From Thysanoteuthis rhombus (lineage: Eukaryota > Mollusca > Cephalopoda > Oegopsida > Thysanoteuthidae): a stretch of 64,000 nt of DNA. The notes beneath the pieces were generated by a model. The model made no database searches, was not told the origin of the DNA, and saw nothing but the letters and a program-made list of their open reading frames with translations. The position numbers were made by a program, and so were the translations under genes. Shown piece after piece: positions 1 through 15,000 of this stretch (positions within the stretch are counted from its first letter, which is position 1; the number at the start of each line of letters is the position of its first letter). The DNA lies in NCBI GenBank assembly GCA_963457665.1, contig OY735225.1, positions 652,001-716,000 on the forward strand. The letters run 5' to 3'.

Positions 1-12
1 TTTCTTACTTAC

Positions 13-38
13 CACCAGAACCTGAAAATCTTGAAGAA
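13..38 (-). CDS. NUP42: NUP42 exon 7, 26-nt microexon
   Basis: 26 nt between TTCCAG and GTAAGT. The phase (2 in, 1 out) continues the frame of exon 6 and gives SSRFSGSGG-like sequence, the start of a Ser/Gly-rich tail. It is the leftmost part of the gene in the window. The small size lowers certainty, but both splice sites are strong. Confidence 0.6.
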
Positions 39-3000
39 CTGGAAAATAAAGAAAATTTTTTAAAAATATTGAAAAACTCAAATCAGAAATGAAACAAAGC
101 AAAAACAGAAGAGTAAGAAAGAATAATACAAATAACATTACAGTGTTTTATCAATAACTTTGAGAAGAGTCAGTAACATTCCAAATTTTCTTCAGAAAAA
201 TGAATGTCTTCTTTGTAACCTGGATGTTGCCAATGCTGTTCAATAGTAAAACTACTTTTCACAACCTCCTCACTACAACTTTTTAGCTTCACATTAAAGA
301 ACTTTGGACTTTTTTTTTCTTTAAAAACATTGAACTACCTTCTTTTTTTTTTAAAACACTTCATCTGTATTTTTGAAAGGTTCAACTTTTAAAAAAAAAC
401 AAAAAACAGTTGAACTTTATTTTTTTATGGATTTGGACTTCATATTTTTTTTCTAATCACAAAGACACTAAACTAAAACCAGACGCCACATTGATCCCCA
501 TTCGGAGATCTTGTGCCAAAATTAGAACAAAATGCTTTTGTACTCAGTTGTATGTTTTCATACAAACCAACAGAGTGATCGCAGTCATTGCTTTATCAAT
601 TGCTTGTTCAAAGGGGCCTAATCTGCACTCCATTTGAGTAATTCTGGCTGGTGGTAAAGTCATCATAGTTTCGAATGTTTCCCCCCATCCGGCAATTCAT
701 AACAGCTATCACAATGCTCCAGTATGCTTTGTACGATATCGCCCACTTTGAGAAGCACTGAACTTAAATTTAAAAGAGGAATTTCAAAGTAAAGTTCAAC
801 TTTTTTAAATTGAGGCTAAGAAGGTGTAAAATTGATCCCTTCAAAGAAATGGATCTGAGAGTTACTTATCAGAAGTCTGTCAAAATATGAGAGGGTCCTT
901 GATGCCAGAAAATATAGAATATATCTTTCCATCAGTTCAAGGTTCCGGTTTATTACATTCAAAGAACCAAAAATTGATCAAAGCAATTTTTTTTTTACTT
1001 CCACATATCTAATAAGTAAAATGCGAATAAAACCAAACAAAACATTCAAAATGAGAATGAGGAAAATTGTTTGCTTACCCGTTCCCAGAAGTAATCGCCT
1101 GTTGCTTTCTGCTTGTCTCTATAAATTCAATCTGGATTTTTAAAAAATCATATATCAATTCACAACTTGAAACAACTGCTGTATATTTTAAAATATTGTA
1201 ATATTCTAATCATCCATATCTTTCCAAACTCCAGATCATTGACTTTATTATTGTAATTAGTTAAATGGCATATTGAAAGGGGGGAGAAAGAGTAGTGACA
1301 TGATATCATGTAGTGTCAACTTGTAATAAAGAGAGAAAAAAAGAATTTAAAAAAAGGATGACAGGAATTTTTATGATATCTTCAGAGATTTTGTTTGTTC
1401 CGATCACAGTCTTTTGCAACATCTGTAACATGAATGAAATATTATTCATGCTACATCTGTTGCATGGAATCCTATTTTGCAAAATCAGTTAAATGAAATT
1501 CTAATTTCCTACATCTGTTGCATGAATTAAATTCCATTTAGCTATATCTGTTGAATGGAATTCTATTTTGCTACATCTTTTTAGTGAAATTCTTCTTTGC
1601 TACAACTGTTGGATGAAACTCTATTCGGCTACATCTGCTGGGTGAAACTCTATTTGGCTACATCTGCTGGGTGAAATTCTATTTTTCCACATCTGTTGGA
1701 TGAAATTCTATGACTAAATGACTAAAATTCTACTTTGTTACATCTGTTGAGCGAAATTCTACTTCTCTACATCAATTAAATGGAATCTCATTTTGCCACA
1801 TGTATTGAATGAAATTATATACAACTGCTGTATTAATGAAATTCTATTTTGCTACATCTGTTGAATGACAAAAATTCTATTTTGCTACATCTGCTGGGTG
1901 AAATTTTTTTTGGCTACAATTGTTGAGTGAAATTCTATTTCCCTGCATCTGTTGAGAGGAATTCCATTTGGCTACATCTGTAAAATGACTTAAATTCTAT
2001 TTGGCACCATCCGTTGGATGAAATCCTATTAGGCTACATCTTTTGAGTGAAATTCTTTTTCCCTACGTCTGTTGAATGAAATCGTACTTTACTACATCTA
2101 TAATGCTACACCTGTTGAATGAAATTCCTTTCGGCAACATCCGTTGGGTGAAATTCCATTTGGCTACATCTGTTGAGTGAAATTCTACTTGGCTACATCT
2201 GTTGGGTGAAATTCCATTTGGCTACATCTGTTGGGTGAAATTCTACTTTGCTACATCTGTTGGGTGAAATTCCATTTGGCTACATCTGTTGGGTGAAATC
2301 CCATTTGGTTACATCTGTTGGGTGAAATCCCATTTGGCTACATCTGTTGGGTGAAATCCCATTTGGCTACATCTGTTGGGTGAAATTCTACTTTGCTACA
2401 TCTGTTGGGTGAAATCCCATTTGGCTACATCTGTTGGCTGAAATCCCATTTGGCTACATCTGCTGGGTGAAATTCTATTTGGCTACATCTGTTGGGTGAA
2501 ATCCCATTTGGCTACATCAATTGGGTGAAATTCTACTTTGCTACATCAGTTGGGTGAAATCCCATTTGGCTACATCTGTTGGGTGAAATCCCATTTGGCT
2601 ACATCTGTTGGGTGAGATCCAATTTGGCTACATCTGTTGGGTGAAATCCCATTTGGCTACATCTATTGAGTGAAATTCTACTTTGCTACATCTGTTGGGT
2701 GAAATCCCATTTGGTTACATCTGTTGGGTGAAATCCCATTTGGCTACATCTGTTGGGTGAAATCCCATTTGGCTACATCTGTTGGGTGAAATCCCATTTG
2801 GCTACATCTGTTGGGTGAAATCCCATTTGGCTACATCTGTTGGGTGAAATTCTACTTTGCTACATCTGTTTGGTGAAATTCCATTTGGCTACATCTGTTG
2901 GCTGAAATCCCATTTGGTTACATCTGTTGGGTGAAATCCCATTTGGCTACATCTGTTGGGTGAAATCCCATTTGGCTACATCTGTTGGGTGAAATTCTAC

Positions 3001-6000
3001 TTTGCTACATCTGTTGGGTGAAATCCCATTTGGCTACATCTGTTGGGTGAAATTCCATTTGGCTACATCTGTTGGGTGAAATCCCATTTGGCTACATCTG
3101 TTGGGTGAAATCCCATTTGGCTACATCCGTTGAGTGAAATTCCATTTGGCTACATCCGTTGAGTGAAATTCCATTTGGCTACATCTGTTTGGTGAAATTC
3201 CATTTGGCTACATCTGTTGGGTGAAATCCCATTTGGCTACATCTGTTTGGTGAAATTTCATTTGGCCACATCTGTTGGATGAAATTTTATTTGGTTACGT
3301 TTGTTGAGTGACTATAATTCTATTTTGCTACATATGTTGGATGAAATTCTATTTCTTTATTCTGTTGGATGAAATTCTTTTTGGCTATATCTTTTGAGTG
3401 AATTCTATTTTGCTACGTCTGTTGAGTGAAATTCAATATGGCTACACGTATTGAATGAAATTATATTCTGCTTCATCGGTTGCATGAATTAAATTCTATT
3501 TTGCTACATCTGTTGAATGAAATTCTATTTAGCTATGTTTGTTGAATGAAATTCTATTTAGCTATGTCTGTTGAATGAAATTCCATCCGCTACATCAGTT
3601 GTACGAATGGAATTTGAGTTCATTTTTATTCAATACACCCGTTGTATGAATGAAATTCTATTTTGCTGCATCAGTTCCATGAAATTCAATTTTACTACAT
3701 CAGTTTCATAAATGAAATTCTATTTTGTTACATCTGTTGGATGTATAATATTCTATTTTGCTACATCTTTTGCACGAAATTCTATCCGCTACATCAGTTA
3801 TATGAATGGAATTCTATTTTCCTATGTTGGTTGCATTCTTTACTGTGTCAGAAGACAACCGTACATTGGCAATCATTATGCGTTATGATCTAGACTTATT
3901 ACGACCATGCCTTTTTTCAAAAGTAAAAGAAGGTTATATTGAGCAAAAATGATTAACTATCATCTTTGAATACCAGGACCCTCCCTCATGAAATGAAGGA
4001 TATGATTGAATACTTACTAATTTGTCTCGAAGTTGATTGGAGGGTGACTTGAGTTCCTGCCTTTTGGCACTATAGTCATTGTGCATCTGTTGCACTTTAA
4101 CAATCTGATGAAAGAGAAGAAATATATTTCAGAGAAAGAAATGAAGAAAATATAAAATGACAGGTCTGGTTAGTCACTCAATAGAAACTGTCACATGACT
4201 GACATCTGTTGGCATCATGATGCATTGGGTGTGATCAATTAAAACATATGAAGGGGGTGATCAATGAATAAATCACTCTTCACACCAATGGGGGGAGGAC
4301 AGTAATCATTAAAAAGTCTGAATTTCAAAAAAACAAAAAAAAAAACAAAAAAACAAGTAGGTACAAACTAAGGGCCAATTTAGTATAAATTTACATTTCA
4401 AACTGAACCCCCCATTAGAAACCTATTTATAAGGGTATTTTTTTTTTAAAGTTTTTTTTGTAAACAAGAAGCATAAATGCTTAAATTTTCAGCCCTCTAG
4501 CTCCGATGATGCAGCTTATGTGCTAGATAAATACATAGCCTTCAAAAGAAGATGAGTAGATTAATATTGATGAACTAGATCCCATTTTCGAAGTGGATTA
4601 ACTTGTATTTGCTATAAACTGTTCTGTTCTTTACTTAACTTCCTCCACTTTTCACTGTAGATTTTATAATCCATTTTTGAACGATTTTAAGTGGATTAAT
4701 CAAGATCAAACAGGCCAGCTTCAGAATTTTTATCTGTTAAATACAATATCATTCTTCACTCTCTATTGTCTATTTTAGATTTCAATATGCAAAAAGCCTC
4801 GATTCAAAAATTCATGATATCCACAAACCTGGTCTCATGCTTGCCGGATAAATGATCCAGAACTGTAGGAGAAAATTTAATAACTGGATCAGCAATAAAG
4901 TGCATTCTACTCTGTACAACCAATTGTTGAAGTTATATTCATTTGTAATTACCAATAGACTAATGGATACAATCAAAATATACCAACCTATACTGTAAGT
5001 AAAATATGTTTCGAACTTACATAGTCTTGAAAGTGCTCACTCTTCTGGGCTTCATACGCTTCAAAACGCAGTTCTTCAGGGGACATATCTGTCATACCTG
5101 GAACAGAACAGACACTACATTTCAATTTTAAAACACAGTTATTAATACTGTCTACAACTTTGAGAATATAGATTTCAGAGCAGGAATATTTTGAATAGTC
5201 AGTTTAGATTTAGTGCCTTGTATTGTTAGCCTTCGAAAATAAGAAGATCCCATAAATTCTAAAAAGAAAGGTATACAACTAATGCATCCTCCCGATAGTC
5301 CCTTATGGAGCTGAAGCATGGAACTTAACCAAGAGACAGACCCGCAAATTGAGAACCATGCAATGTGCACAGGAAAGAAGACACGAGACAGCACAATACA
5401 TCCGGGAGAAGATGGGAGACAGGGACATCATAAAATCCATTAACAATCTCAAATGGTAATGGACTGGCCATGTAGCAAGAATGGCAGACAATCAATGGAC
5501 ATCACAACTCACGACATGGATCCCCAGAGATCACATGCGCAACCAAGGCCAGCAGAGTATTAGATGGAGAGACGAGCTAGACAAATTCAGAAAGTATTGG
5601 CTCCGCAGCACCCACGATAGAGAAGTGTGGCAAATCCTGGAGAAGGTCTATGTCCAACGACAGACATTAAAAGATTGATGATGATGATGATTGTTGTACA
5701 AATTAATGTAACTAAGTATGAGCTGAAATCAAAAACACTTTAAATTACAAAACATTTGAACAATGCAGTTCTGAACAGATGGGAAATTTGGGAACAGATC
5801 AACCACATTATTCAAGGTATACCCATACAAAGTGATTTTCTTTGCTCAGCTGGGAAGTTGGGGAACTTCCTCACACCATGAAGAAATTAGAATAACCTGA
5901 GTTACATTGTGGTGGTGAATGGTATCATCTGTGTATCTCGCATCACTGGAGTAAATTGATCAGGTTAGTACATTAGCAATCATTTTATTTGTATCATGGG

Positions 6001-9000
6001 ACAAAAAAAATGTGAGGAAGAAAGAGACTATCTTTCCTTACGGAATGCTTTGTGCCTGGGGATCCATCTCTCCATCGCTATAACAGAGTGGGGTCAGTCA
6101 GTACACCCTGATATCTACAGCAATATATTAATGGAAATAGGCTATCTTTGCATCAAACCCACGTACAGGAGTGTGAAGGTTCCCACATTTCCTCTTTTTG
6201 AGAGTATGAATAAATACCAAAAATCCTATCTAACCTCACAAATAACCCACCTGGAAAAAGCTGTTGAATAGATCAGCAAAAAGTGTTATGGTAACAACAT
6301 AAACAAGTTCAATTATCTAAATTAAACTTGGATGATTATGTATATTAATTATTACAATGAATTCACAAAGAAATAATACAATTGCCAAACAACCATAAGA
6401 AAAGTTGATCCAAGTTTCCTTATATTTCTTAAAACCAAAAATATAGAAAAATTCAAAGTGGTTTAACATTAAACAAATTTTTTAATTCAAAGGTCTTTCT
6501 CTGAGAACAAACGATGTAACTAAATAATATTATAGATTTTGCATCAACTACAAATACAAAGATAAGAAAATTAGCACTGCTTCTTTTTGACATAATAACT
6601 AATAGAAAAATGCAGAAAGACGACACATGAGAGTCTGCTCTGATAGTGTAATTTTTAGCACATCTACATCACACACTAAAGGTCCCAGTTTGGTTCCCAG
6701 TATGAGCAAAGAGGGTGGAAAAATCTCTATTACGACAAATTTTCTGGTGCACTCAGCAGCTAATTGAGTACACCCTAAGCTGTGTGATCAGAGTGTAGGT
6801 ATCCCTTTGATGGACTTGCATCCTGCCAAGGGGTTTGTCATAAAAACTTGTAAAAATTAAATTCCTGGTTTCAACCAGACTTATAACTTGCAACAATCAC
6901 TAAGCTGAGGAATACAAAAAAAAACTGGGACTTCATCAGCAGCAGTTCATACTCCAATGGGACTTATCTCCTCAGAGACAGATGCTTCACCATACTTGAT
7001 TTTTGAGTCTCTCAGAGAAAAAAAAACAAATTATGTATTCTACAATCTTATGAAGTTTTGTGCTGAAAAATCAAAAAGGAAATCTTTACCAGGAATTGAT
7101 GGTCCAGACTTTTGAAAACTGACACAAGATAGGAGCCACATTTTTGATGATTCCCATGTTGTAATCTCTCTTGACAAACCAGAGCTGAAAAATAACAGAC
7201 AATTTGAATTGATAATAATCTCTCAATAGAGCTGAATACTCATTTCATTATTCAAAAGTAAAATAACAAAAAGAGATCTATATTAGAATAAGTAATACAA
7301 CTGTCACACTTTAGATAATTTTATAATGTAAGGGGTGAAGTTGGAGGAGAGGTGCTGAGAATGGAATCACAAAACAAAGAAGGGAAGAAAGAGGGAGGTA
7401 GAAGCAAGCAAAGAGTAGGGTATAAAATAGAGATATTCACTGAAGGAGAACAGTTGAATTCAAAGGAAAGAAAGGTGAGATTAAAAGGGAGTAGAATTGA
7501 ACTCTTTTTCGAGTGTCTGTGAGTGGAAGGTTTGGTCAAGAGGCGGATGTTCACTAGAGACAACTCCTACAAGTTTTACCAGATGCTACAGCACTTCAGA
7601 TTCTACCATTAGGTATTCAGTGACCAAGGCAACAGGAATTGCACCAATCAAGATAAATAATTTTCTTTTTTAAAATCAATGCATGCGACCAATGAAATCA
7701 TAAGTACGTTTTTTAAAGTAGTTGGGAGATGATTTCGTACATAAACAAGGATGTTTTGGTACTTCTTTATAGAAGTGAAAATCAAATATTAAAAATAAGA
7801 ATAATAACAACACTGGCTGCTACAGTGTCAGACTATCTCTGACAGAAACTTATAAGTTTTTGAAATATTTCGACTTTTCTAAAAACATTTCTCCTCCAGC
7901 TGGAAAAGATCTTTAAATTTAGAAGGGGACTCAATAAAATAGTATCTAGATATTTTTCTAGATAAATGGCATGGAAATCTGGATAATTCTAGATATAATT
8001 TGAGGCAATTCAGATATTAACTGAAAACTCGCATCCCTAACATCTTTTCACTCTCTCTCCCTATCTCTTTCTTTCATCGATAAATGAAGAAGGAATAGAA
8101 TCCATCTCTCTTTTTTCCCTCCTCCCTTTATCCATCATTCTAATCTTTTCCCTTCGTAGTCTTAATTGGAAGTCAGAAATTGTCGTCATTGTTATTAGGT
8201 GAGGAAGATTAAGTGAAAACCCAGGAGGAGCTTGACAATAACAACATTTAAAGTCTAAAGAATTTATTTTAAAAGCTGAGTGTATGAAAAGTAAAGAGGG
8301 GTCAGGAATGGAGTTAATTAAAAGCAATCACATAGCTATTTCTCTTTTTTTCCTTGATCAATATTAATTTCATAAGCCAGGATAGAATAAGTAACAGCTC
8401 CTCATCTTCAACAGCAATTACCAATCAACTACTTCTCCTCCATCAGATCTTCAGAAAAAGCAGCTTCTTTACAAGTGTCATACTATTTCATCCTGAAATG
8501 AGCATTACCTCCCCTGAACTGCAGTGGTCATCAAGGAGGCTAGTTTGTATGTAGGGGTGGTGTGAGCTAGTCTCGCAGACCAGGTTTGCCAAATTTGGCC
8601 TGATGGAATCATGACCCAAACTTCATCTCAGAAATTTCCAAATTCAATGCTCTTCCAATGCCTGTTTTGGAGATGAAGCTTGGATTATTTCCCTTTCTGG
8701 CAACCCTGTTCATCATCATCATCATCTTTAAATCATCATCATCATCGTCTTTAAACATCTGTTATTGGATGTAGACCTTGTCAAGGATTTGCCACACCTC
8801 TCTATCCTGAGCGTCACAGAGTCAATACTTTCTGAATTCGTCTACTTTGTCTCTTCATTCATAGCCAGCCTCCATTGCGCATGTGATCTCTGGGAATCCA
8901 TGTAGTGAGTTATGATATCCATTGGTTGTGTGCTTTTCTTGCTACATGACCAGCCCATAGCCATTGGAATTTTTGAAAGGATTCTATATCTCGGGCTCCT

Positions 9001-12000
9001 ATTTTCTCCTAATATACTGTGCCGTCTTGTGATCCCTCCATGTGAGGTTGAGCATGATTCTTTCAAGTGCATATTGCATGCTTGGGCAAACTATCAATAA
9101 AGCAGCGAGTTCAAATTTCTACAAGGCATCTACCATAGCACAATAGCTAGCAAGCTAGTCACATGGATCATAAAGTGCATAAAGTTCAATCCTTGCTGGG
9201 AGCTCCACTATTATAGTCTTGTGCCAGAATAAGCTAATCTTAGTATACAAAATGTTACCAAAAAGTTCAGGGAATTTGAAACCTATTCATCTGACAATTT
9301 ACCTAGTGCCATGATGTCACTTTATAATAAACTTGTGTCCAAGAGTTGAAGCGTCAACGTGTTCAAATGTTTGAATTGAACGTTATGTCAGAACTGAATG
9401 TTATTTAACGATAAGTTTTCTGGTGGGCCCCATTCAGGTGTTTGTTCACTTATTTTTACTGTCTACCAAACGGTAATAAAGTTATACTTGTATTTGTTCT
9501 GCATTTACATAAATCATTAAGATTTTGTCTGTGCCAATAGTTGTAATTCGGATTTATACATAATTAGACTCCTGTTGAAGTTGGCGGGGTGGCAGCATTC
9601 CCCCTCGAATCTTCCCAGACATTTCACACATCTCGCAAAATCACTCAGCCAGGAAATAAGGAATCTCATTTTCTATCAATATTTTTTTCCTTTGAGGAAG
9701 CCATTTTGTGCTTCAAGTTCAACTTTTGGGTAACATCTCAAAATACTAATTTGAATTAGTTTCAGTAACCATAAAGTATACATGTCTTCAAAATCTTGAC
9801 TGGTTTTAAATACATCAAATCCTATTTTAAGACTGAATACAGTTAAATATGAACATTAAACTGATGTTTTAATTCAATTAATATAGTTGATTACCCTTTA
9901 TCCAATATGCTTGGGACCAGAAATATTTCAGATTTGGGGCTATTTGCATCTACATGATAGTGAGATATATGGGGGATAGAACCTGTAATGTAATGTAGTC
10001 TTTTTATCACAATTACACATAAGGGTATCAGCATCCTTTTTTGACATTTTCAACAATATCTTTGTACAGATAAATGTACAAGCATAAATTAATAAAATCA
10101 ATACGTATAGGTCTGATGGTGACAAAAACTAATTTGGATTTGCTTTGTTTGTGATGGGAATATTGTGTAACTCTTTGAACACTTAAAACTAAGATAACCA
10201 AGCTTCTCCTGTAGTCAGAACAAGTTGACTGCTTTGGAAACCAACCTCATCTCTTGTCATTGAATCACAATACAATGAAGTCAGGTGTGGGATTTTCCAC
10301 TTGTAATGTCATAATGAGTTTTAAAATTTGGGGGGGATTTTGGAACATTTCAGTTTTTGGAGTTTCAGATAAAAGGTATTCAACCTGTACCAGGTAAGTT
10401 ATTATAAAGCTTGATATTTTCTCTTATTTTTATTTTACAACAACAATCAATGAGAAGAACTCAGCCAAGATATTTCCACAAGCCACAAATCAAATGTTGA
10501 CAAGCCGCAATTCAGTCACTCGTCATAAACGTAGAACCAGGTCTCGATTTTCAAATCGGAGGTATGTATAACCAACTCATGTCTGCCCTTACAAATTATT
10601 TGATATTAAAATATAATTTTCAATTTCAAAAATCCATTTTCATCTTCAACATTCCTGAGGATAAGTTGACCCAACAAAAATTTCAATTGTAAACAGTCTT
10701 TTTGGCGTCAATTGAAGCATTTTATTCTATTTTAATTGACTTTTATACACAGGAGTTCCCTTCTTGTCATGGTTTGTGGATAAACAGGGACACCATGAGA
10801 AGATTAACGAGGTACCATCCCATCTGCACAATTACATCGCTAAACCAGCCCTATCTCCTCCCGGACACAACTTCTTACACAAGGTATGAGTTAACTTGAA
10901 CTGCATAAAATCAGGCTGCGCCAAAAAGAAAGAGGTCCTACCTAAAAAAGATTTGGCACTGAGGCTACCAATGTGGTTCAAAACAGACCCTGGCACACAT
11001 CTAGACCCAATGCTTGGTACTGAAGCTTCCTAGTGGAACTGCGAGCGTCAAGTCACTGGACAATGCAACTATCGGTTGGCTGACCCACATGAGCACATGT
11101 TTTCAGACATGGACAAACAAACACAGGAATCATGCTTACATCACAGTTGATGCGGTCTCACAAACAGAAAGGATATAAAAGCTATGAAGTGAAGGAGTAT
11201 CAACAAGAAAAGGCTATGAAGCTTACAAGATAAAAAAGATTTAATTTCTCTATGTCTTTCTTAATTGTGCTAGCATAATATAACACCATCCAGAAAATGC
11301 TTACATGATTTCTTGTGGGGACATCAACTGTTGTTGTTGCTGTTGCTGTGAGGCTGAGTTGTTGCCCCCAAACGACGATAAGTGCGGAGCTGTCCATTTA
11401 TACTTATTCTGCTGTTGCTGCTGGTTTCCTTGCCGAGCATTGGACTGAAAACCACCACTCCCACCTTGGCCACTGTTAGACTCGCCAAAATTATTGAAAT
11501 TCAGATGTCGCTGGGCACCTGGAAGAATAAAAAAAAGTTTTAATGTGGAGTACCTTTTTGGTAAACTATTCATTTCAGTGACAATTCTGATTACATTTTG
11601 CTTCAAATCAATGAATAATGAATGCTAAAATAAATCTGAAGAGTTCCTCAGACTATTGAACCACTTGTTCATGTTGTAAACAACTTTTGGCAGATCCATT
11701 CTACGGCCTTCTTCAGGTGTACTATCTGAATGCGATGGTGGTAAACATTAACAAGAAGGAGTTCAATTGTCTGAAAAACTCTTTAAATGATAATGACCCT
11801 TCTCAAAACTATAGAGAGTACGAGAAAATCATTTGCATTCAATCAAGGATGGCAAGTAGTAATCAAAGAACTCAATTTAGAGGCATTTTTTCCCCCATTA
11901 TGGTATCTTCTGGATCTATCAAAAAGACAAAAAAAATCTTTGAAACAAAGTGAGCATCATATCCAAATATTTGCTTGCAGGTCTGTCAAAATCTTTTCAC

Positions 12001-15000
12001 AGGCTGGAGGTTGCCTTCCCCTGATTAAGTACAAAAGATGAATATGATGGTGGTAAAATACAGGAAGCAACAAGAAGCAAATGGAATGTAATATTAAAAT
12101 GCTTTTATATATAGGTTTATGGTGATCAACTAAAAGATTCAAGATTACAGATATTAATTGATTAGAGCAACTGTTATTGGTGATAAATTATATCTTTGCT
12201 TCGCTTCTCGTATTTTACCAGGACCCAGTCACTTTAAAATTCTATTGTTTCAATAATTTAATCCTTTTTTAATATTTCACCGGAAATAATTTTATTATTG
12301 AAATGAAATTTTAGTTATTTCCATTCTGAAAAATATGTTAATGAGCATTTTGTAGAAACAATTAAATGATGCAGCATTGTTACACATAAGATATAGGTTT
12401 TCTTAGTGATTACACAAGTACATACGTATAATTATTCAAGTATGTATATTCTCATTATTCACCCTCTTTATCTGATTGAATTTACGAGGTTACCACATCA
12501 ACACCAAACAAACAAGCTTGGCTACTCTGGGGCCAAAATTAATTATAATCTAAAGGGTAAAGGAAACAGAATTCATTTCTCCATACAATATTATTTAAAA
12601 ACCACAAGTACTGTTCCAACTCTTTTATTAGTAGTTCCTGTAACAGAACAAGTCGAGCTGAGTTGAAAGATTAAATTTGTCATCAGTTGTTGCGTACATA
12701 AATTTCATTTGAGCAGTCATGGCTTTTGGTGAGGTCATTGTCATGACAAATGGAAATAAATCAAAACTCAATGGTGAGAGTTTGACAATATTTTTTATGA
12801 CAGAAATTCAATGTTTACAAACAGTACAGCATCATTTAATGGGGACATTATAACATAGCATAGAGATATTAGCATTTGGAGTTACAGGCCATTTTCCACT
12901 ATTTTGGGGCACAAAACTGAATACTCTTATAATAGTGGAGTTCAGGGCATAATATGTACAGAGATTAATATCTATTCCCCTTGCATTATTGTACTTAGAT
13001 AAATTATTTCATAACTTTGTATAAAATTGTGTATCAATTTATTGTTTTTGAATTGTTTTGTATTAAATTAAATCATTGTTTCTTTGTGAATTTATGATAA
13101 AATCATTGTTTCATGAGGGTTTTTTTTGTGTATGTCAATACTCCAAAATTGAAAAAAAATCTTACAAAGCAAATAGCTTTTAGTCTTTTACACATATTAC
13201 ACCCTGGACCCATCTATTACAGGGGTACCAAAGATTGAGCAAACTTATAGATAGACAGCAAATAAGGGATTTATCAGAAATTGTGTTTCTTAGAGGTCAG
13301 AATACATTCATTATCATAATGTACATGGCGCTATCCTATTAAAAATATCGTGCCAGCAATCATTCCAGAATATATGTTGTTGAGCCTCAACAGGATGGAA
13401 AGGATTAATGATGTGTATCCCATCTGGTAGCTACTTTCCAGCTGGTGAAACATGAATAGGTGTCAATGTATGTTGTTACATGATAAATTATTAGGCATTT
13501 AAGTATCTTTATTTTCATACACATCAAGCACACAATATACAGTTATTTTGGAGACTGTCTAGGATGCAATTCTCTAAATCATTACTAAATTTATTTCGAA
13601 AAATATTTGAAAAAAAAGAGCACCATAACGAATCAGCACTGAATGGAGTTGCACTATGCAACTTATTACTGTAACGTCCCCTTTTTCGAATTTGCACCTT
13701 GTCTCCATTTTGTCCTCCACACACTACAGTGACAAATACCTACTTTCCAGCAATGCTACTAAATCTCTTGGGAATCCCCATTACTTCATTCTTTGCCTAC
13801 ACACATCAAAGAAAAATTGGTACTGAGTGTTCAACAAGTTAGCAAATTTGAAAACTATTCTATGAAAAAAATATCTTGGTAATGGTTTGTAACTAGTTTG
13901 CGAACAAAAATATCAAAGGGAAGTAACAAATAACACCAACTTCTACGGCTGCTGATATAACAAATCAAGGAACAAATAAAAGTATAAAACTTGACCATTA
14001 AAAATCGTATTTTATCAAATTTAGTTTTTGGGTGGTTCAATAAATTTTTATTATTCATCGCTAAAGTATATTCTTTTTAATTTTATAATTATCGAAAAGA
14101 ATGTTAAATAAATTTTTATTGTGACTAACATCCCTAAAACTAAATTATATCCGTTATAAACATATTTGATAAAATAGTTTTAAATTTTAGTCTTCTACTT
14201 TTTTCATTTATTACTTAATATGTTAGTAGCAGCAGAAGCTCAAGTCAGAGCTACTTGTTACCTACCTTTAAATTTCAAGTTTGCAAATCAGTAACAAACT
14301 TTTACCAAAATCCTCTTTAAATGGACATTTATAATAAGAAAAGATTTTGATGACAATAGCATTTTATTGTATACATATCGATTAGAATCAATACGATTAC
14401 AATGAACAGCTATTATTATCTAAATCTTTTTTTCAATTCAACTATTTGATTAATCAAATGGTGGTTGAAACGGGGTTATTTTCTTTAGTCTGCACCACAC
14501 TAAATAAAATAACTTTCACAATACTGTTCTGTTCTAAACAGATGTAAATAAAATAAAGGTGAGGTAATTTCGTCAACTCGGCTATCATTCTCTCATCGAG
14601 ATAATAAATAACCTATGATTATGGTAAGTATCAATCAGTCTAGGCAAAGGTTAGTATAATTGCCGGCTCAAAATTTTTTTTTAGTTATTTACGTTTTAGC
14701 AAACAAAAATACGGTGAGCTGTAATAGCCATAATTATTTAATGTGGTCAGAACAAACGACAATGACCCGAGAATTTTTTTCAATAGCCTAAAACAGTCAC
14801 AAATAAAGAAGAAAGTTTAAGACATTTTTCAAATTCGTCATTGTTCTGTTTCATTCATTTGTGTAAGTACATCGTCTTGTTTGGAGATAACACTTGCACC
14901 TTTGGGGTTTTTTGCGGGGGGTGTAGTTTCGTTTTTGCTACAATTCTAAACCTGTCACATCAATCCGCAAGTGAGATCTATAATTTGATAACAATGAGAT

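Noticed and set aside
1410..3835. Regular short repeats resembling a CRISPR array
   Set aside because: Units of 29 bp abut with no spacers, the DNA is clearly an animal intron with conserved splice sites either side, and no cas genes exist nearby.
9120..9240. Functional tRNA gene
   Set aside because: A- and B-box-like parts exist, but the acceptor and anticodon stems do not pair. A decayed SINE is more likely.
11200..11397. Minus-strand frame starting MDSSALIVVWGQQ within NUP42 exon 2
   Set aside because: It is an alternative frame of the exon's Gln-repeat DNA; the correct frame joins exons 1 and 3 in phase.
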